DNA of 64,000 nucleotides from Staphylococcus felis (lineage in GTDB: Bacteria > Bacillota > Bacilli > Staphylococcales > Staphylococcaceae): contig NZ_CP027770.1 in the NCBI RefSeq assembly GCF_003012915.1, forward strand, positions 62,001-126,000. Direction: 5' to 3'. The notes beneath the pieces are model-generated. The model did no database searches. It saw nothing but the letters and a program-made list of their open reading frames with translations, and was not told the DNA's origin. How positions within the stretch are numbered: position 1 is the first letter of the stretch; the number at the start of each line of letters is the position of its first letter. This document shows positions 60,723 through 64,000 of this stretch, one piece after another. A program made the position numbers and the translations under genes.

Positions 60723-60733
60723 CTCTTTTAGAA

Positions 60734-61222
60734 TTATTGTAATCCTTTATTTTCGTTATTGTCTTTATTTTTTTGATTTTTTTGTTGCCATTCTTTAAGT
60801 GTCATCACGTCATCAACTTGCATGTTCACTTCAACAACTTCTAAACCAGTAATGTGCTTCACTTGTTCTTTAATAAGTTCAGTGACTTTACGGAAGATTT
60901 TTGGTGCTGATTCACCATATTCTAAGATCACTTTTAAGTCGATTGCAGCTTGTTTTTCACCAACTTCAGCGCTTACACCTTGTGTTACATTGTTACCACT
61001 AGTGAATGAACCGCTAATGCTATCTACAAAGCCGCCTTTCATATCAAGAATACCTTTAACTTCGCGAGCTGCGATACCTGCGATTTTTTCAACGACTTCA
61101 TCAGAGAATGTTAAGCTGTTTTTGAACTCAGGTTGTTGAGATTCACGTTCTTGACGTTCTTTCTCATTTACACCTGTTTGATTGTTGTATGATTCTTTCA
61201 CGTTATTGTTTTCAGTTGCCAT
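60734..61222 (-). CDS. asp23: alkaline shock protein 23 (Asp23/Gls24 family)
   Basis: This 162-residue protein has the Asp23/DUF322 domain (about 35-140), with [23 protein letters not shown] and [10 protein letters not shown], and Gln/Asn/Lys-rich ends. In S. aureus it is an abundant sigma-B product that sits under the membrane via AmaP and affects wall stress. The start at 61222 ([11 protein letters not shown]) has AAAAGGAG 9 bases upstream. Last gene of amaP-DUF2273-asp23. Confidence 0.96.
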   Translation of the reverse strand: MATENNNVKESYNNQTGVNEKERQERESQQPEFKNSLTFSDEVVEKIAGIAAREVKGILDMKGGFVDSISGSFTSGNNVTQGVSAEVGEKQAAIDLKVILEYGESAPKIFRKVTELIKEQVKHITGLEVVEVNMQVDDVMTLKEWQQKNQKNKDNNENKGLQ

Positions 61223-61281
61223 AGTCAAAAACTCCTTTTAAATAATTTTAGATCGCAAAACTTAATATATTTTCAAATCTG

Positions 61282-61524
61282 TCAACTCAATCGATTTAGA
61301 AAATTTAAAAAATCTTGTGTACGGTCTTTAATATACCCTACACCAATGCCGATTAAACATAATACGATAATTAAAATGGTTTTCCAAAAGCCAAGTGTTA
61401 AAAACAAAATTGCAATAATCAAGAAAAAGAAGAAGCCGATGATACGCCATTTATAGTTATTGAACTTAACTGCAAATTGTTCAACAGCATCTTGACTAGT
61501 TTGATTATGTTCATGATTAGCCAT
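61282..61524 (-). CDS. DUF2273 small membrane protein
   Basis: This 80-residue protein has a double hydrophobic segment (about 29-65, IIGFFFFLIIAILFLTLGFWKTILIIVLCLIGIGVGYIKD) ending in the D-rich pattern RTQDFLNFLNR typical of DUF2273. It lies between amaP and asp23, 12 bases after amaP. It is always found in this locus in staphylococci as far as I recall; the function is unknown. Confidence 0.9.
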   Translation of the reverse strand: MANHEHNQTSQDAVEQFAVKFNNYKWRIIGFFFFLIIAILFLTLGFWKTILIIVLCLIGIGVGYIKDRTQDFLNFLNRLS

Positions 61525-61536
61525 AAGACCCCTCCT

Positions 61537-62082
61537 TTACACAACGCGTGGTGCATTTGGATTTTTTTTCTGATCGCGTACATTAATTTCAAGCTTTCTT
61601 ACTGGTAGTTCAGCAAAACGTTCGACACTTTCTTTAATATCGGCACGTACTTGTTCATTTAATGTTTGGATATTTGTCGTACTCGTTGGTACTAGATAAT
61701 CCGCTTTTACATCAATAAAACTATTGTTTTTCTTGTTATATAATTTAGAAACAACATTAGGCTGACGAATATCGTCATATTTTTTGATCGTATCATATAC
61801 AGTATTTTCGATGGATTTACGAGATACATATATATGACCATCACTATACACTTTGTACAGTCCCGGCTTACGATGGGTCGGTTTAAATGTACTAAAAAAT
61901 AAAATCAAGCCAATTAAGATTAAAAAAGCAGCTAATCCAATTAACAGTGGTTCAAACCAATTGAATTGATAAAAGTAATCTTGATATTGTGTTATAGGCT
62001 TATAATCTATGTACATGAATAATAAGAAGCCCACAATTACAACAATCAATAAGCCTAAAATAAAATTCTTAAGTCTTTTCAT
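61537..62082 (-). CDS. amaP: Asp23 membrane-anchoring protein AmaP
   Basis: This 181-residue protein has two N-terminal membrane segments (about 7-24 and 46-66) and a cytosolic Asp23-like domain (about 75-165, GHIYVSRKSIENTVYDTIKKYDDI; VRADIKESVERFAELPVRKLEINV). It tethers Asp23 to the membrane. The start at 62082 (MKRLKNFILGLL) follows GAGGTGA by 8 bases; the longer ORF overlaps the promoter. Confidence 0.93.
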   Translation of the reverse strand: MKRLKNFILGLLIVVIVGFLLFMYIDYKPITQYQDYFYQFNWFEPLLIGLAAFLILIGLILFFSTFKPTHRKPGLYKVYSDGHIYVSRKSIENTVYDTIKKYDDIRQPNVVSKLYNKKNNSFIDVKADYLVPTSTTNIQTLNEQVRADIKESVERFAELPVRKLEINVRDQKKNPNAPRVV

Positions 62083-62119
62083 CTTTTCTGTCACCTCACA
62101 TTCTACGTTACACTTAAAA

Positions 62120-62144
62120 ATACCCAATCTTATCAAATAAAAAC
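62120..62144 (-). promoter_or_regulatory. sigma-B promoter of amaP-DUF2273-asp23
   Basis: GTTTTT (62139-62144), a 13-base spacer and GGGTAT (62120-62125) fit the sigma-B consensus GTTTAA-N12-14-GGGTAT, about 38 bases before the amaP ATG. It should drive the asp23 genes separately from opuD2. Confidence 0.88.
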
Positions 62145-62202
62145 ATATCAAAGATTATTTTTCTGTATGACAACAATATTTTTGTATTGTGCCAAATTGA
62201 TA

Positions 62203-62241
62203 AAAAAAGATGAGACATCATAGATATAGGCTTATCTCACT
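62203..62241 (-). terminator. likely terminator after opuD2
   Basis: On the minus strand TGAGATAAGCC..GATGTCTCA is followed by TCTTTTTTTATC. Stem pairing is short (TGAGA/TCTCA plus partial inner pairs), but the T-run and position after the opuD2 stop support it. Confidence 0.6.
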
Positions 62242-62291
62242 TATGACCTAGTGCGTTTTAAACCTCAATCTTTATATCTCATCCTCATGTA

Positions 62292-63794
62292 TTATGAATC
62301 TTTTTTAAGACGTGGTCTTTCAACCGCGAGTGCTTTGAATAACGACCATACCATCAATATAATCACAAAAGAAAATGGTAACGCCGCTATAATCAGCAAG
62401 TTTTGGATAGCTTGTGTCCCACCAGTGAGCAACATAATTAATGCAAATAATGCAAGCATTATGCCCCAGCTCACCTTAACTATACTTTTTGGGAAATGAT
62501 CACCTTTTGTACTCAACATCCCAAGTACATATGTTGCTGAATCAGCAGAAGTGACAAAAAATATCATGACCACAATCAATGTTAATATACTAATAACGTA
62601 GCCAAGTGGGAAGTGAGACAACATCGCAAATGTCGCTGTTTCTGTTGCTTCATGCGCGATGTCTGCAATACCATTCGCTTGTAGATAAATTGCTGACGCA
62701 CCAAATACCGCAAAAAAGATAAAGCATACAAATGCTGGGACAAATAATACACCCACAATAAACTCTTTAATCGTACGTCCTTTTGAAACACGCGCAATAA
62801 ATATTCCTACAAATGGCGCCCAAGAGATCCACCACGCCCAGTAGAAAACTGTCCAACTTTTCATCCAATTCAACTTTTCATCATTGTCAATCGGCATACG
62901 TAAACTCATATCAAAAAAGTTTGCGATATAGTTACCGAGACCATTCGTAAATGTATTTAAAATATATAATGTTGGTCCTACGATAAATACAGTCACTAAC
63001 ACGATAAATGCAATCAACATATTGAGATTACTTAAAATCTTAATTCCTTTACTAATACCTGACCATGTCGACCACGTAAAAAGAATCGTCGCAACAACGA
63101 TAATCACAACTTGTGTCGTAAAGTTAGATGGCATATTGAATAAAAAATTCAAACCTTCGCCAATTTGGAGTGCCCCAAATCCTAACGTTGCAGCAACACC
63201 TGTCACCGTCGCAATAATCGCCAGAATATCAAGCACGTAACCAAACGTCCCAGCCATACGCTTATACCCAAACAAAGGTGTCAACGTCGCACTGACTAAA
63301 CCAGGATAACCTTTATGATAGTTAAAATAAGCAAACACGAGAGCGACTATCCCATATACCGCCCACGCATGTATACCCCAATGAAAAAAAGCAAATTGAA
63401 AACTATCATTAATCGCTTCTTGCGTCCCCAATGGATGGATAGGGGCTGACTTAAAAGCGTGCGAAATGGGTTCAGCTGTTGTCCAAAAAACTAAGCCAAT
63501 CCCCATCCCAGCACTAAATAACATCGCAAACCAAGATTTTAAAGAAAATTCCGGTTCTTCTCCTTCTTTACCTAGCGTAATCTGACTATATCTTGAAAAT
63601 AATAAGTAAAGACACACTAAAAAGAGCGCCAAAACTAAAAGTAAATAATACCAACTAAAATATTTGGAAATCCACGCCGTCACCTTCTGCGTCATATTTT
63701 CCATATCATTAGGGAAAAGTGCGCCACTTAATACAAAAACGGTACACAATATTAAAGAAACCCAAAAAACGGCACCTACTCGGCTTGTTTTCAT
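62292..63794 (-). CDS. opuD2: BCCT-family glycine betaine transporter OpuD2
   Basis: This 500-residue protein has 12 membrane segments and the BCCT core FSAGMGIGLVFWTTAEPISH (about residue 91), FHWGIHAWAVYGIVAL and WTVFYWAWWISWAPFVGIFIARVSKGRTIKEF (betaine box with several Trp). It imports osmoprotectant with Na+. GAGGTG precedes the ATG. It stands before the sigma-B-driven amaP-asp23 unit as in S. aureus. Confidence 0.94.
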   Translation of the reverse strand: MKTSRVGAVFWVSLILCTVFVLSGALFPNDMENMTQKVTAWISKYFSWYYLLLVLALFLVCLYLLFSRYSQITLGKEGEEPEFSLKSWFAMLFSAGMGIGLVFWTTAEPISHAFKSAPIHPLGTQEAINDSFQFAFFHWGIHAWAVYGIVALVFAYFNYHKGYPGLVSATLTPLFGYKRMAGTFGYVLDILAIIATVTGVAATLGFGALQIGEGLNFLFNMPSNFTTQVVIIVVATILFTWSTWSGISKGIKILSNLNMLIAFIVLVTVFIVGPTLYILNTFTNGLGNYIANFFDMSLRMPIDNDEKLNWMKSWTVFYWAWWISWAPFVGIFIARVSKGRTIKEFIVGVLFVPAFVCFIFFAVFGASAIYLQANGIADIAHEATETATFAMLSHFPLGYVISILTLIVVMIFFVTSADSATYVLGMLSTKGDHFPKSIVKVSWGIMLALFALIMLLTGGTQAIQNLLIIAALPFSFVIILMVWSLFKALAVERPRLKKDS

Positions 63795-63852
63795 AAATTA
63801 AAACACCTCTGTATTTGTTTTCCTTCTTTTTCCCTAAATCCTGATCACTAAC

Positions 63853-64000
63853 CTAAAATTTTATGACTAACTTACCAACGTGCGATTGATGCTCCATCTT
63901 TTCATGTGCTCGATATACATTCTCAGTTGTTAAGCCTTCTAAGACCTCTGTTAGCGTCGCTTGATACGTGCCATCCTGTAATTTTAAAGCCAAATCATCA
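63853..64000 (-). CDS. zinc-type alcohol dehydrogenase / quinone oxidoreductase, C-terminal part only
   Basis: The last 48 codons of a gene lie here, with the stop at 63853-63855; the N-terminus is beyond the window. The visible tail (..GTYQATLTEVLEGL, AHEKMEHQSHVGKLVIKF) is the usual C-terminus of the MDR-type quinone oxidoreductases. It lies 58 bases upstream of opuD2 on the same strand. Confidence 0.8.
   Translation of the reverse strand, partial: DDLALKLQDGTYQATLTEVLEGLTTENVYRAHEKMEHQSHVGKLVIKF

Overview
The window is about 64 kb of low-GC Firmicute chromosome that is clearly Staphylococcus. The gene order runs luxS, pdp/deoD, glmS, mtlARFD, cdaA-cdaR-glmM, an rRNA operon, mrp, the sdrM-sepA efflux cluster, htsABC-sfaABCD (staphyloferrin A) and the amaP-asp23/opuD2 stress locus, an order I recall from other staphylococci. 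The group IIC introns, IS150-type elements and a second MFS gene after sfaD suggest a non-aureus, possibly animal-associated species. The species is not determined here.

Layout. 1-6.3 kb: end of a DUF2750-like gene; an M20 amidohydrolase/ATP-grasp operon under a SAM (S-box) riboswitch, divergent from luxS; a DoxX-like membrane protein; pdp and divergent deoD. 6.3-15.3 kb: a structured intergenic inverted repeat, a DCC-family protein, an NhaC antiporter, an operon of manA, a small membrane protein and an EVE-EVE-degenerate-McrB protein, a GntR regulator, a membrane protein, a HAD phosphatase and an ABC ATPase. 15.4-27 kb: repeat copy A carrying a complete group IIC intron; glmS with its self-cleaving ribozyme; the mannitol PTS operon; repeat copy B carrying an IS150-type element. 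27-36.3 kb: glmM, cdaR, cdaA, six tRNAs, and 5S, 23S and 16S rRNA, all on the minus strand. 36.9-46.3 kb: mrp, a three-gene drug-efflux cluster, haemolysin III and UDP-sugar pyrophosphorylase genes, a YdjM-like protein, a SunI-like protein and a YjiH transporter. 46.4-55.5 kb: staphyloferrin A import, synthesis and export with two Fur boxes. 55.8-64 kb: an MFS transporter; repeat copy C carrying a second intron that is itself split by an IS3 element; asp23, a DUF2273 gene and amaP behind a sigma-B promoter; opuD2; and the end of an oxidoreductase.

How the genes work together. glmS, glmM and the UDP-N-acetylhexosamine-type pyrophosphorylase lie on the amino-sugar route to cell wall, and cdaA/cdaR adds c-di-AMP signalling. 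The mtl operon and manA feed sugar phosphates into glycolysis. luxS and the S-box operon both belong to methyl-cycle and sulfur physiology. hts/sfa forms an iron-acquisition module, and opuD2/asp23 an osmotic and sigma-B stress module.

No CRISPR array, prophage or large island is visible. The two most novel-looking items are the S-box-controlled ATP-grasp/M20 pair and the orphan EVE-McrB-like protein. The most striking structural signal is an intergenic hairpin repeat whose three copies have each been hit by a mobile element at the same terminator hairpin.
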